NCBI RefSeq assembly: GCF_001654835.1
Contig: NZ_LXEP01000031.1
Coordinates: forward strand, 310,001 to 374,000
Direction: 5' to 3'
Source: Buttiauxella gaviniae ATCC 51604
Lineage (GTDB): Bacteria; Pseudomonadota; Gammaproteobacteria; Enterobacterales; Enterobacteriaceae
DNA: 64,000 nt
Each line of letters opens with the position of its first letter. Positions within the stretch are counted from its first letter, which is position 1. Shown in pieces: positions 47,157 to 56,478 of this stretch. Under the pieces are notes generated by a model, which saw only the letters and a program-made list of their open reading frames with translations, made no database searches and was not told the origin of the DNA. A program made the position numbers and the translations under genes.

Positions 47157-47636
47157 ATGGATTCACTCGTTGTCCCTACTCTGGACATCTTACGCCGCTG
47201 GCTTGATGAAATCGGTGTGACCATTTTCGAGTGCGATACTTGCCAGGCGCTCCATCTGCCGCATATGCAGAATTTCGATGGTGTCTATGATGCCAAAATC
47301 GATCTGGTCGACGATATCGTTTTGTTTTCAGCGTTGGCTGAAGTAAAGCCATCTGCTTTACTGCCACTGGCATCCGATCTGTCATCAATTAACGCAAGCT
47401 CGCTAACCGTGAAAGCGTTTTTAGATATTCAGGATGATAACCTGCCAAAATTAGTGGTTTGCCAGTCATTGCAGGCGTCGGTGGGAATTACCCGCGAACA
47501 GTTTGCGGCTTTTGTGAAACAGAGCGAAGAGCAAATCTCGATGGTGATTCTGGAAGCCTGCGCAAACCAGCTGCTCTATATCTCTGAAGAAGAAGAGCAA
47601 GACGGCACCATTATTCAAACTCACTTTCTTCACTAA
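47157..47636 (+). CDS. ybjN: YbjN, sensory-transduction-like protein
   Basis: 159 residues (E. coli: 158). The YbjN domain shows SLVVPTLDILRRWLDEIG, CQALHLPHMQNFDGVYDAKIDLVDD and NASSLTVKAFLDIQDDNLPKLVVCQSL. In E. coli it affects motility, biofilm and acid resistance; biochemical function unknown. Start at 47157 matches E. coli; an extension to 47103 exists but is not family-like. Confidence 0.92.
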   Translation: MDSLVVPTLDILRRWLDEIGVTIFECDTCQALHLPHMQNFDGVYDAKIDLVDDIVLFSALAEVKPSALLPLASDLSSINASSLTVKAFLDIQDDNLPKLVVCQSLQASVGITREQFAAFVKQSEEQISMVILEACANQLLYISEEEEQDGTIIQTHFLH

Positions 47637-48016
47637 TTGTTTCATTCTTAACCGCAGCGGCTACTATACCCGCTGCGTTCCACGTTTTTTTATTCTGCCT
47701 TCTTAGCCTCCGACCAGAATTATTCTCGCCACTCCTGCCAGTTTTGCGCCATACCATAGATGTTTTATGGTTAAAAAATTGATAAAAGTCACTTTTCTGC
47801 TTGGGCTATAGTCTCGAAGTCTGGCTACAGTTATTCTTGCGGGACGCTACAAGCGTGCAACATCTGCAGCAAGGCGTCTGTACTTTTTTACTGCAGTTTG
47901 CATAGAGATGCATGATTCTTGCATGTGCCAGAAGCGAGAAAAAAATGCGTAAAAGTATGATTGAGTAAATTATGCTCGCGAAAGCGGGAATTAGACTTTT
48001 TCAGAAGGAATCACAT
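47637..48016. other. Gap between ybjN and potF
   Basis: About 380 bp. A terminator for ybjN (47653-47691) is followed by the potF promoter and leader. Several short dyads occur around 47,840-47,900 (CTGCAGCAAG, TACTGCAG) but no recognised riboswitch or operator. Confidence 0.5.
47653..47691 (+). terminator. Terminator after ybjN
   Basis: CGCAGCGG / CCGCTGCG with a loop of about nine bases, followed within ten bases by seven T. Confidence 0.7.
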
Positions 48017-49141
48017 ATGTTTACCCAACGTAAAAAATTGTTGTCGGGTGTGGTGGCAGGTGCGCTGATGACAGCGCTAATGGCTGTTTCTGCTACCACA
48101 TTTGCTGCGGAACAAAAGACGCTGCACGTTTATAACTGGTCTGATTATATTGCGCCGGATACGCTGGCAAACTTCACCAAAGAAACTGGCATTAAAGTGG
48201 TTTACGACGTTTTCGATTCTAACGAAGTGCTGGAAGGGAAGTTGATGGCGGGGAGCACCGGTTACGACTTAGTGGTACCGTCTTCGCAATTCCTCGAGCG
48301 CCAGGCTCAGGCCGGTATTTTCCAGCCTCTCGATAAGAGCAAACTGCCGAACTATAAAAACCTCGATCCGGAAATGCTCAAGCTGGTGGCCCATAACGAC
48401 CACGACAATAAATACGGCATTCCGTACATGATGGTAACCACAGGTATCGGCTATAACGTCGAGAAAGTGAAAGCGGCATTAGGCAAAGACGCTCCGGTTA
48501 ATAGCTGGGATCTTATCCTGAAACCAGAAAACCTTGAGAAGCTGAAAAGCTGCGGCGTTTCCTTCCTTGACGCACCAAGCGAAGTTTACGCATCCGTGTT
48601 GCATTACCTGGGCAAAGATCCTAACAGCACCGATCCGAAAGATTACACCGGTGCGGCGAATGATCTGCTGCTGAAACTTCGCCCGTCTATTCGTTATTTC
48701 CACTCATCTCAATATATCAATGACCTGGCTAACGGCGATATCTGTGTAGCGATCGGTTGGTCCGGCGATATTCTCCAGGCAGCAAACCGCGCCAAAGAAG
48801 CAAAAAATGGCGTGAATATTGCTTATACCATTCCTAAAGAAGGGGCGATGGTGTACTTCGATATGTTCGCAATGACGGCTGATGCGAAAAACAAAGACGA
48901 AGCGTACCAGTTCCTGAACTATCTGATGCGCCCGGATGTGGTGGCGAATATCAGTAACCACGTTTATTACGCGAACGCGAATAAAGAGTCGCTGCCATTG
49001 CTGAACGCGGAGATTCGTGACAACCCAGGGATTTACCCACCGGCTGATGTGCGCGCCAAGCTGTTTACTCAGGGCGTGCAATCACCAAAAGTTGATCGTG
49101 TAATTACCCGCGCGTGGACTAAGGTTAAGACAGGCAAATAA
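48017..49141 (+). CDS. potF: Putrescine-binding periplasmic protein PotF
   Basis: 374 residues (E. coli: 370). PotF binds putrescine and delivers it to PotGHI. Signal peptide about 1-30, cut after FAA. Mature N-terminus LHVYNWSDYIAPDT is the polyamine-binding family signature; SSQFLERQ and FLDAPSEVYA line the site. It is slightly longer in the signal peptide than E. coli. ATG 48017 follows AAGGA. An ERIC element begins immediately after the stop. Confidence 0.95.
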   Translation: MFTQRKKLLSGVVAGALMTALMAVSATTFAAEQKTLHVYNWSDYIAPDTLANFTKETGIKVVYDVFDSNEVLEGKLMAGSTGYDLVVPSSQFLERQAQAGIFQPLDKSKLPNYKNLDPEMLKLVAHNDHDNKYGIPYMMVTTGIGYNVEKVKAALGKDAPVNSWDLILKPENLEKLKSCGVSFLDAPSEVYASVLHYLGKDPNSTDPKDYTGAANDLLLKLRPSIRYFHSSQYINDLANGDICVAIGWSGDILQAANRAKEAKNGVNIAYTIPKEGAMVYFDMFAMTADAKNKDEAYQFLNYLMRPDVVANISNHVYYANANKESLPLLNAEIRDNPGIYPPADVRAKLFTQGVQSPKVDRVITRAWTKVKTGK

Positions 49142-49264
49142 TACCCGTCATACTTCAAGCCGCAGATGCGTTGACTGCACCCGTGCACCCCAGTCACATA
49201 GTTATCTATGTTCCTGGGGACTTACGGCCTGGTCGCCTTTGGGCAACTCGAATTATTTTGGGTA
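49142..49264 (-). repeat. ERIC element (copy 5), inside potFGHI
   Basis: Bounded by TACCC and GGGTA, with the centre CCCCAGTCACATAGTTATCTATG. It starts at the base after the potF stop codon. Closely related to copy 2 (after bglX). Confidence 0.9.
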
Positions 49265-49329
49265 TAAGTGTTATCTAATTAGATTTGCAACGCAGCGGCG
49301 CACCGAAATAGTGCATGCGCCCCAACACG

Positions 49330-49351
49330 GACAGAGGCACAAGCCTCTGTC
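49330..49351 (+). terminator. Stem-loop between potF and potG
   Basis: Perfect 9-pair stem GACAGAGGC / GCCTCTGTC with loop ACAA, between the ERIC copy and potG. No T-run, so attenuation or mRNA processing is more likely than termination. Confidence 0.5.
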
Positions 49352-49411
49352 ACGTCATTGGTACGGCAACCGGGTCGTACATCTTTTTGTTTATGCCGGA
49401 GAGCAACATAA

Positions 49412-50545
49412 TTGAACGACGCAACCCCTCGTCCGCATGCGAAAACGCGTAAAGCGCTCACCCCGCTGCTTGAAGTTCGCAACCTCACTAAGTCCTTTGA
49501 CGGGCAACATGCCGTTGATGATGTCAATCTCACTATTTATAAAGGCGAAATTTTTGCACTGCTCGGGCCGTCTGGTTGTGGCAAATCCACGTTGTTACGC
49601 ATGCTGGCAGGTTTTGAACAGCCAAGTGCCGGGCAAATCATGCTCGATGGCGTGGATTTATCGCACGTGCCGCCGTACCAGCGTCCGATCAATATGATGT
49701 TCCAGTCGTATGCGCTTTTCCCACATATGACCGTGGAGCAGAACATTGCGTTTGGCCTCAAGCAAGACAAACTCCCGAAAAGTGAAATCACTCAGCGCGT
49801 ACAGGAAATGCTGGCGCTGGTGCATATGCAAGAGTACGCGAAACGTAAACCACACCAGCTTTCTGGCGGGCAGCGCCAGCGTGTGGCGCTGGCAAGGAGC
49901 CTTGCAAAACGGCCAAAACTCTTGCTGCTTGATGAGCCAATGGGCGCACTGGATAAAAAATTACGCGACCGTATGCAACTCGAAGTGGTGGATATTCTTG
50001 AGCGCGTGGGGGCAACTTGCGTCATGGTAACCCACGATCAGGAAGAAGCGATGACCATGGCGGGGCGTATTGCTATCATGAATCGCGGCAAGTTCGAGCA
50101 AATTGGCGAACCGGAAGAAGTGTATGAGTACCCGGCAACCCGCTACAGCGCTGAATTTATCGGCTCGGTGAACGTCTTTGAAGGGTTGCTTAAAGAACGC
50201 CAGGACGATGGTCTGGTGATTGATAGCCCAGGGCTTGTACATCCGCTAAAAGTTGACCCTGATATTTCTGTTGTCGATGGCGTGCCGGTCTACGTCGCCC
50301 TGCGCCCGGAAAAGGTCATGCTGTGCGAAGAACCGCCAGCCGACGGTTTCAACTTCGCGGTCGGTGAAGTGGTACACATTGCTTATCTTGGCGATCTGTC
50401 GATTTATCATGTGCGCCTGAAAAGCGGCCAGATGATCAGCGCACAGTTACAAAACGAGAACCGCAATCGTAGAGGGATGCCAACATGGGGCGATGAAGTT
50501 CGCCTGTGTTGGGATGCTGAAAGTTGTGTCGTTCTGACTGTTTAA
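49412..50545 (+). CDS. potG: Putrescine ABC transporter ATPase PotG
   Basis: 377 residues, as in E. coli. PotG hydrolyses ATP to drive putrescine import. Walker A GPSGCGKS (52-59), signature LSGGQRQRVALARSL, Walker B LLLLDEPMGALD, switch histidine in MVTHDQEEA, and a C-terminal TOBE domain (EVVHIAYLGDLSIYHVRL). The start is TTG at 49412, ten bases after GGAGAG; the protein matches E. coli from MNDA onward. Confidence 0.96.
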   Translation: MNDATPRPHAKTRKALTPLLEVRNLTKSFDGQHAVDDVNLTIYKGEIFALLGPSGCGKSTLLRMLAGFEQPSAGQIMLDGVDLSHVPPYQRPINMMFQSYALFPHMTVEQNIAFGLKQDKLPKSEITQRVQEMLALVHMQEYAKRKPHQLSGGQRQRVALARSLAKRPKLLLLDEPMGALDKKLRDRMQLEVVDILERVGATCVMVTHDQEEAMTMAGRIAIMNRGKFEQIGEPEEVYEYPATRYSAEFIGSVNVFEGLLKERQDDGLVIDSPGLVHPLKVDPDISVVDGVPVYVALRPEKVMLCEEPPADGFNFAVGEVVHIAYLGDLSIYHVRLKSGQMISAQLQNENRNRRGMPTWGDEVRLCWDAESCVVLTV

Positions 50546-50554
50546 GGGGGCGAA

Positions 50555-51508
50555 ATGAGCACGATCACGGAACGCCCGGCTGAGCCACCGGCAAGCAGTT
50601 TTAAATTGTGGCTGGGGAAATTGCAGATGCGCCATGGCCGCAAGCTGGTTATCGCTTTGCCTTATCTCTGGCTGATTTTGTTGTTTATGCTGCCATTCTT
50701 GATTGTCTTCAAGATTAGCTTTGGTGAAATAGCCCGTTCAATTCCACCCTATACCGACTTAATCACCTGGGCTGACGATCAGATAACCTTCGTACTTAAT
50801 CTGGCGAACTATCTCCAGTTAACCGACGATCCGCTCTATGCCGAAGCCTATTTGCAGTCGCTGCAAGTGGCAGGTGTTTCTACCATTTGTTGTTTGCTAA
50901 TGGGCTATCCTTTGGCATGGGCGGTGGCCCACAGTAAGCCATCAACCCGCAATATTCTGTTGCTGCTGGTTATTTTACCTTCATGGACATCGTTCTTGAT
51001 CCGCGTTTACGCATGGATGGGGATCCTGAAAAATAACGGTGTCCTGAACAATGTGTTGATGTGGTTAGGCGTTATCGATCAACCGTTGGTGATTCTGCAT
51101 ACCAATCTGGCGGTTTACATCGGTATCGTTTATGCCTACTTACCATTTATGGTATTGCCGATTTATACCGCGCTGACACGACTCGATTATTCATTAGTGG
51201 AAGCCTCCTTGGATCTGGGCGCACGTCCGTTGAAAACGTTCTTCAGCGTCATCGTACCTCTGACTAAAGGCGGCATTATTGCCGGTTCGATGCTGGTATT
51301 TATCCCGGCGGTAGGCGAGTTTGTTATCCCAGAACTGCTCGGAGGGCCAGATAGCATCATGATTGGTCGCGTATTGTGGCAGGAGTTCTTCAATAACCGC
51401 GACTGGCCGGTGGCGTCAGCGGTGGCGATCACCATGCTTATCTTGCTGATTGTGCCGATTATGTGGTTCCACAAATACCAGAATAAAACGGCGGGGGACC
51501 ACGCATGA
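50555..51508 (+). CDS. potH: Putrescine ABC transporter permease PotH
   Basis: 317 residues, six likely helices after a hydrophilic N-terminus of about 35 residues. The EAA loop is VEASLDLGARPLKTFFSVIVPL. It pairs with PotI to form the channel. ATG follows AAGGGGGCGAA, nine bases after potG. The 3' end overlaps potI by 4 bases. Confidence 0.96.
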   Translation: MSTITERPAEPPASSFKLWLGKLQMRHGRKLVIALPYLWLILLFMLPFLIVFKISFGEIARSIPPYTDLITWADDQITFVLNLANYLQLTDDPLYAEAYLQSLQVAGVSTICCLLMGYPLAWAVAHSKPSTRNILLLLVILPSWTSFLIRVYAWMGILKNNGVLNNVLMWLGVIDQPLVILHTNLAVYIGIVYAYLPFMVLPIYTALTRLDYSLVEASLDLGARPLKTFFSVIVPLTKGGIIAGSMLVFIPAVGEFVIPELLGGPDSIMIGRVLWQEFFNNRDWPVASAVAITMLILLIVPIMWFHKYQNKTAGDHA

Positions 51509-52353
51509 ACAATTTACCGATAGTGCGCTCACCCTGGCGCATTTTGATTTTGGTGATCGGCTTCACCTTCCTTTACGCGCCGATGCTGATGCTTGTGATC
51601 TACTCATTCAACAGCTCAAAACTGGTGACGGTATGGGCGGGATGGTCAACGCGTTGGTATGTTGAGTTGTTCCAGGACTCAGCAATGATGAGCGCCGTTG
51701 GGCTTAGTTTGACCATTGCGGCGGCTGCGGCCACGGCGGCGGTTATTCTCGGAACAATTGCGGCAGTGGTAATGGTGCGTTTTGGTAAATTCCGTGGCTC
51801 GACGGGGTTTGCTTTCATGCTCACGGCACCGTTGGTAATGCCTGATGTCATCACCGGTCTTTCATTGCTGCTGCTGTTTGTGGCATTGGGTCACGCTATT
51901 GGTTGGCCAAGCGATCGGGGCATGCTAACCATCTGGCTTGCGCATGTTACCTTCTGTACCGCGTATGTTTCGGTGGTGATAAGCTCGCGTTTAAGAGAGC
52001 TGGACCACTCTATCGAAGAAGCAGCGATGGATTTAGGGGCGACACCGCTGAAAGTTTTCTTTGTGATAACCGTTCCGATGATAGCTCCAGCGATTATCTC
52101 TGGTTGGTTGTTGGCATTCACTTTATCCCTTGATGACTTGGTTATTGCCAGTTTTGTTTCTGGGCCAGGGGCAACAACCTTGCCGATGCTGGTATTCTCA
52201 AGCGTAAGAATGGGAGTGAATCCTGAAATTAACGCATTGGCGTCTATAATTTTGGGAGTCGTCGGGGTTATTGGTTTAATAGCCTGGTGGTTTATGGCTC
52301 GAGCAGAAAAGCAACGTCTGCGTGATATCCAGCGTGCAAGGCGTACAGCTTAG
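51505..52353 (+). CDS. potI: Putrescine ABC transporter permease PotI
   Basis: 282 residues, six helices. The EAA loop is IEEAAMDLGATPLKVFFVITVPM. It completes the PotFGHI importer. Starts within the end of potH (ATGA). It is followed by a strong stem-loop at 52409-52437. Confidence 0.96.
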   Translation: MNNLPIVRSPWRILILVIGFTFLYAPMLMLVIYSFNSSKLVTVWAGWSTRWYVELFQDSAMMSAVGLSLTIAAAAATAAVILGTIAAVVMVRFGKFRGSTGFAFMLTAPLVMPDVITGLSLLLLFVALGHAIGWPSDRGMLTIWLAHVTFCTAYVSVVISSRLRELDHSIEEAAMDLGATPLKVFFVITVPMIAPAIISGWLLAFTLSLDDLVIASFVSGPGATTLPMLVFSSVRMGVNPEINALASIILGVVGVIGLIAWWFMARAEKQRLRDIQRARRTA

Positions 52354-52408
52354 ATAATTCGGGTTGCAGCCAGCACCCTTGCAACTTAAAATCTGCAGCG
52401 ATAATTCC

Positions 52409-52437
52409 CATAGTGCCGCGTCAGACGCGGCACTATG
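52409..52437 (+). terminator. Strong stem-loop after potI
   Basis: Perfect 13-pair stem CATAGTGCCGCGT / ACGCGGCACTATG with loop CAG. It lies 56 bases after potI and right before the expected ybjO start. T-run absent, so it may terminate only partly. Confidence 0.6.
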
Positions 52438-52931
52438 TCGTATGGAACACGAGGTTTGCGGAAATTCTCAGGAAACGAAGTCAAACACAAGCTAAATTGA
52501 ACGCTCCCACTTTAGTGCTGGTGGCGGCAATTGCTATTCTTTCAACGCGGGTGCTCGATCTTATGTTGCTTTTCAACATGCTCGGGGTTCGTGGCGTTAT
52601 TGATTTTGTTCACCGCAGTGTGCAAACGTGGAACTTGACGCTGATTTTTCTCGGCAGTCTGGTGATGCTGTGTATCGAATTACGTTGTGCGTTTGTCATT
52701 ATGAAAGGGCGTAATTGGGGGCGCTGGGTATTTCTTGCCACGCAAGTTATTGCAGTTGGATATCTGTGGTCGGCGTCGCTTGGTTGGGGGTACCCCGAGC
52801 TATTCAGTATCCCTGGTGAATCAAAGCGTGAAATATTCCGTTCGTTGATGACGCAAAAACTTCCCGACCTGTTAGTGCTATTTCTGCTGTTTATCCCCAC
52901 GCGGAGCCGGCTTTTTTTTAAACTTCAATAA
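52413..52931 (+). CDS. ybjO: YbjO, inner-membrane protein; 5' end disputed
   Basis: The open frame gives up to 172 residues, three to four helices, and from about residue 28 matches E. coli YbjO (KLNAPTLV, LGVRGVIDFVHRSVQTWNLTLIFL, LGWGYPELFSIPGESKREIF). Function unknown. The first in-frame GTG (52413) lies inside the stem-loop and has no ribosome site. The family-like start MEHE... is at ATG 52442 in another frame and stops after 17 codons, just where homology resumes in this frame. So either one base is gained or lost near 52,480, or translation begins at a rare codon such as TTG 52497. It may be a broken gene. Confidence 0.7.
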   Translation: MPRQTRHYVVWNTRFAEILRKRSQTQAKLNAPTLVLVAAIAILSTRVLDLMLLFNMLGVRGVIDFVHRSVQTWNLTLIFLGSLVMLCIELRCAFVIMKGRNWGRWVFLATQVIAVGYLWSASLGWGYPELFSIPGESKREIFRSLMTQKLPDLLVLFLLFIPTRSRLFFKLQ

Positions 52932-52976
52932 CCGCGTAGTGCTACAATCTGTGCCCCCGGTTTCCAGGACTTAATT

Positions 52977-54104
52977 ATGTATTGCGCGCTCTATCAGGCA
53001 AATCGCTGCCGCTCTTGTCAGTGGATTGAACAGCCGATTTCCGAACAGCTCACCGCCAAAATGAACGAACTTCAGCACCTGCTGGAGGGTATTGTGGTGC
53101 ATGACTGGCGTGAGCCGATGAGTGGCCCTGAACAGGCATTTCGCAATAAAGCCAAAATGGTGGTCAGCGGCAGCGTAGAAAAACCCTTGCTGGGGATGCT
53201 GCATCGCGATGGAACACCGGAAGATTTAACCGAGTGCCCGCTTTATCCTGCTTCATTCCAGACGGTGTTTGCCGTACTGAAGCCTTTTATCGCCCGTGCT
53301 GGCTTGACGCCTTATAACGTGTCGCGCAAACGTGGCGAGTTGAAATACCTGTTGCTGACTGAAAGCCAAATAGATGGTGGCATGATGCTGCGTTTTGTTC
53401 TGCGATCAGAAGCTAAGCTGGAACAACTGCGTGCAGCGATACCCTGGTTACAACAGCAGCTTCCGCAGCTCAAAGTGATTTCTGCCAACATCCAGCCAGT
53501 GCATATGGCGATTCTGGAAGGCGAGCAGGAGATCCCATTTACTGAGCAGCAGGCGCTGGAAGAACAATTCAACGGCGTGCCGCTGTTTATCCGTCCGCAA
53601 AGTTTCTTCCAGACCAACCCGGCCGTTGCTGCTTCATTGTATGCAACTGCACGTGACTGGGTGCGCGAATTGCCAGTCAAACATATGTGGGATTTGTTCT
53701 GTGGAGTAGGCGGGTTTGGCCTGCATTGCGCCACGCCGGAAATGAAACTAACGGGTATTGAAATTGCGCCAGAAGCGATTGCTTGTGCGCGCCAGTCGGC
53801 GGAAAAACTCGGGTTAACGGATATTCATTTTCAGGCGCTGGATTCAACGAAATTTGCCACCGAGCAGCAAGATATTCCTGACCTGGTCTTAGTGAACCCG
53901 CCAAGGCGCGGTATCGGTCAGGCGCTGTGTTATTTCCTCAATAACATGGCCCCGAAATACATTATCTATTCAAGTTGTAATGCGCAGACCATGGCGCAAG
54001 ATATCTCGTCACTGGCGGGTTATCGTGTAGAGCGCGTGCAGTTATTCGATATGTTCCCGCACACGGCGCATTACGAGGTTTTGACGTTGCTGGTGCGCGG
54101 GTAG
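52977..54104 (+). CDS. rlmC: 23S rRNA (uracil747-C5)-methyltransferase RlmC
   Basis: 375 residues, as in E. coli RumB. RlmC methylates C5 of U747 in 23S rRNA. The N-terminal iron-sulfur cysteines are in [15 protein letters not shown] and ECPLYP. The SAM-binding motif is [14 protein letters not shown], motif IV is [10 protein letters not shown], and the nucleophile cysteine is in [15 protein letters not shown] follows AGGA. Confidence 0.96.
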   Translation: MYCALYQANRCRSCQWIEQPISEQLTAKMNELQHLLEGIVVHDWREPMSGPEQAFRNKAKMVVSGSVEKPLLGMLHRDGTPEDLTECPLYPASFQTVFAVLKPFIARAGLTPYNVSRKRGELKYLLLTESQIDGGMMLRFVLRSEAKLEQLRAAIPWLQQQLPQLKVISANIQPVHMAILEGEQEIPFTEQQALEEQFNGVPLFIRPQSFFQTNPAVAASLYATARDWVRELPVKHMWDLFCGVGGFGLHCATPEMKLTGIEIAPEAIACARQSAEKLGLTDIHFQALDSTKFATEQQDIPDLVLVNPPRRGIGQALCYFLNNMAPKYIIYSSCNAQTMAQDISSLAGYRVERVQLFDMFPHTAHYEVLTLLVRG

Positions 54105-54107
54105 TTT

Positions 54108-54190
54108 TCCCCTCACCCTAACCCTCTCCCCAGGGAGAGGGAACTGTCTGGTATCTCCCTCTCCTGTGGGAGAGGGCAGGGTAAGGGCAA
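54108..54190. repeat. Extragenic palindromic repeat pair (CCCTCACCC type)
   Basis: Two successive dyads: CCCTCACCCTAACCCTCTCC facing GGAGAGGGA, then TCCCTCTCC facing GGGAGAGGGCAGGGTAAGGG. It fills the gap between the convergent genes rlmC and artJ. Related to the copy at 25,783. Confidence 0.75.
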
Positions 54191-54193
54191 TAT

Positions 54194-54925
54194 TTACTGC
54201 GGGAACCACTGATCACTAATCTTCTGATAAGTCCCGTCAGCTTTAATCGCTGCCAGCGCGGTATTCAATTTGGTCAACAAAGCCTGGTTGTCAGGGCGTA
54301 CAGCAATACCCAAACCTGTGCCAAAGTATTCTGCATCAGTAACATGCTCGCCAACTGTGCCTAATTGCGGGTTTGTTTTCAGCCACTCGTTTACCACTGC
54401 AGTGTCACCAAATACCCCATCAATACGGCCGTTTTTCAGGTCAATAATCGCATTCTGGTAGCTATCGTAAGAGACGGTTTTAATTTCCGGATGTTTGTCC
54501 TGGAGATATTTTTGGTGCGTGGTCCCATTTTCCATACCTATACGTTTGCCTTTAAGCTCTTCAAAGGATTTGAATGCACCTTTTTTGGCAATGACGACGG
54601 CTGAATTAGCGTAGTACGGCGTGGTGAAAGAAACTTGTTTGCTACGCTCAGGCGTAATATCCATACCTGAAATTACCGCGTCATATTTACGGAATTTCAG
54701 CGACGGAATCAAACTGTCAAATGCATGGTTAGTGAAGGTGCATTCTGCCTGCATTTGTTTGCATAAAGCTTTAGCCAAATCGATATCGAAACCTACAATC
54801 TGATTGTTGGCATCAAGTGATTCAAATGGCGGATAAGTGGCCGAAGAACCAAAGTTGATTTTGTCTGCGGCAGCCACGTTGAATGCGGCTGTAGCGAACA
54901 TTGCGGCCAAAATAAACTTCTTCAT
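54194..54925 (-). CDS. artJ: Arginine-binding periplasmic protein ArtJ
   Basis: 243 residues, as in E. coli. ArtJ binds L-arginine with high affinity for the ArtPQM importer. Signal peptide 1-20 (VAAADK). The family 3 solute-binding domain shows FGSSATYPPFESLDANNQIVGFDIDLAKAL and MDITPERSKQVSFTTPYYANSA. It is a single-gene unit with its own ARG boxes, separate from artPIQM. About 64 % of residues are shared with ArtI in this window by eye. Confidence 0.96.
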   Translation of the reverse strand: MKKFILAAMFATAAFNVAAADKINFGSSATYPPFESLDANNQIVGFDIDLAKALCKQMQAECTFTNHAFDSLIPSLKFRKYDAVISGMDITPERSKQVSFTTPYYANSAVVIAKKGAFKSFEELKGKRIGMENGTTHQKYLQDKHPEIKTVSYDSYQNAIIDLKNGRIDGVFGDTAVVNEWLKTNPQLGTVGEHVTDAEYFGTGLGIAVRPDNQALLTKLNTALAAIKADGTYQKISDQWFPQ

Positions 54926-54994
54926 GTGTGTTGCTCCCGTCTGTCATGTTTTGTTGTATTCGCCGTTTCCCGGCGTCAAAAAAGCATGCCATCA

Positions 54995-55033
54995 AGTGAA
55001 TTTATATGCAATAAAAATGTATAATTATATTTA
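54995..55033. promoter_or_regulatory. Two ARG boxes (ArgR operator) of artJ
   Basis: TGAAT-TTAT-ATGCA (54997-55010) has one mismatch to TGAAT-N4-ATTCA. TGTAT-AATT-ATATT (55018-55031) is weaker. Their centres are 21 bp apart, the exact spacing of paired ARG boxes. They overlap a TATAAT-like -10 about 100 bases before artJ. In E. coli artJ is the most strongly ArgR-repressed art gene. Confidence 0.65.
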
Positions 55034-55088
55034 TGCGGGCGTAAAAAAGGCGGGAAAGTCCCCGCCTGATTCGACTGATTTTTACGTT

Positions 55089-55757
55089 TTAGTTACGGCG
55101 TTCAAATGCCAGCGCACGGCGTTCTATCACACGCATCAACAACGTTAATAGTCCGTTAACCACCAGATAAACCAAGCCCGCAGCCCCGAACACCATCACA
55201 TCGTAAGTGCGACCATATAGCAGTTGCCCGTGGCCCATCACTTCCATCAGCGTAATGGTGTACGCCAGTGAGGTACTTTTAAACACCAGAACCACTTCAT
55301 TCGAATAAGAAGAAAGTGCGCGTTTAAATGCATAAGGAAGCAAAATGGCGAGCGTATCTTTCTTACTCATCCCTAATGCACCGCATGACTGCCACTGGCC
55401 TTCAGGAATGGCACGGATTGCTCCGTAAAACAGTTGAGTGGTGTATGCCGCACTGTTTAACGACAGCGCAATCAACGCACATAGCCATGGCTCAGAAAGC
55501 AGATGCCACAGAACAGGGTAGTTCTGAATGGACGGGAACTGACCCGGGCCGTAGTAAATCAGGAAGATTTGCACCAGCAACGGCGTACCGGTAAAGAGAG
55601 TGATATAGGCACGCACAATGTAAACCAGTACCGGTGTTTTCAGCGTCAAAACGATGGTGAAAAGCAGCGATAAAACCAACGCGACCACAATAGATGCCGC
55701 GGTGAGTGTCAGACTGGTATGCAGGCCTTTAAACAGCTCCGGTAAATACTCGAGCAT
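55089..55757 (-). CDS. artM: Arginine ABC transporter permease ArtM
   Basis: 222 residues, five likely helices, HisMQ-family permease; EAA loop QSCGALGMSKKDTLAILLPYAFKR. Pairs with ArtQ. The start overlaps the artQ stop by one base. Last gene of artPIQM. Confidence 0.96.
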   Translation of the reverse strand: MLEYLPELFKGLHTSLTLTAASIVVALVLSLLFTIVLTLKTPVLVYIVRAYITLFTGTPLLVQIFLIYYGPGQFPSIQNYPVLWHLLSEPWLCALIALSLNSAAYTTQLFYGAIRAIPEGQWQSCGALGMSKKDTLAILLPYAFKRALSSYSNEVVLVFKSTSLAYTITLMEVMGHGQLLYGRTYDVMVFGAAGLVYLVVNGLLTLLMRVIERRALAFERRN

Positions 55758-56473
55758 CAGCCGGGTCTCCGTTCAAAACGCGTCGCTCTCAGGTCAATAC
55801 GTTTGAGAACATACTGGCTTATGAGGGTGATCACGAGGTAGATCGCGGCGGCAACCACATACCAGGTAAACGGCTCCTGAGTACGAGTGGCAATACTCTT
55901 GGTCTGTAGCATCAAATCGTTAACGCTTATCAGCGATACCAACGCGGTATCTTTGAGCAATACCAACCACTGATTACCTAAACCTGGCAGCGCATGGCGC
56001 CACATTTGCGGCATCACCAGGCGGAAGAAAATGGCCGCCTTCGACATGCCTAATGCCTGGCCAGACTCCCATTGCCCAACTGGCACGGCTTTAAGTGCGC
56101 CACGCAAAGTTTGTGAGGCGTAAGCCGAGTAGAGCAGGGAAAGGGCAATGACGCCGCACAGGAACGGGCTGACATCGAAATTCTCAATCTGCAATTGGAT
56201 AGGAATTTGTGCAAAACCGAGGTTGAGGACAAAACCATCTGAAAGAATCAGCAATAACTGGGAGGAGCCGAAATAAATAAACAGCACCACCAGGATTTCA
56301 GGCAGACCGCGTAGCACCGTAACCAAAGCTGAACCCAGCCAGGCTATCGGACGCCATTTCGCAGACTCCCATACGGCAAAAATCATCGCCAGAGCCAGGC
56401 CGATGATCAGCGCACAAACGGCAAGGCCGACGGTCATCCCGGCGGCGCTCGCTAAAGGAAACATTTCGTTCAT
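55757..56473 (-). CDS. artQ: Arginine ABC transporter permease ArtQ
   Basis: 238 residues, five helices; EAA loop [24 protein letters not shown]. Forms the channel with ArtM. It starts five bases after the artI stop. Confidence 0.96.
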   Translation of the reverse strand: MNEMFPLASAAGMTVGLAVCALIIGLALAMIFAVWESAKWRPIAWLGSALVTVLRGLPEILVVLFIYFGSSQLLLILSDGFVLNLGFAQIPIQLQIENFDVSPFLCGVIALSLLYSAYASQTLRGALKAVPVGQWESGQALGMSKAAIFFRLVMPQMWRHALPGLGNQWLVLLKDTALVSLISVNDLMLQTKSIATRTQEPFTWYVVAAAIYLVITLISQYVLKRIDLRATRFERRPG

Positions 56474-56478
56474 TCAGA

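Noticed and set aside
52354-52400. Possible ERIC remnant after potI (AATTCGGGTTGCAGC)
   Set aside because: Only one arm-like stretch is present, without the ERIC centre or the opposite end, so it cannot be told from chance.
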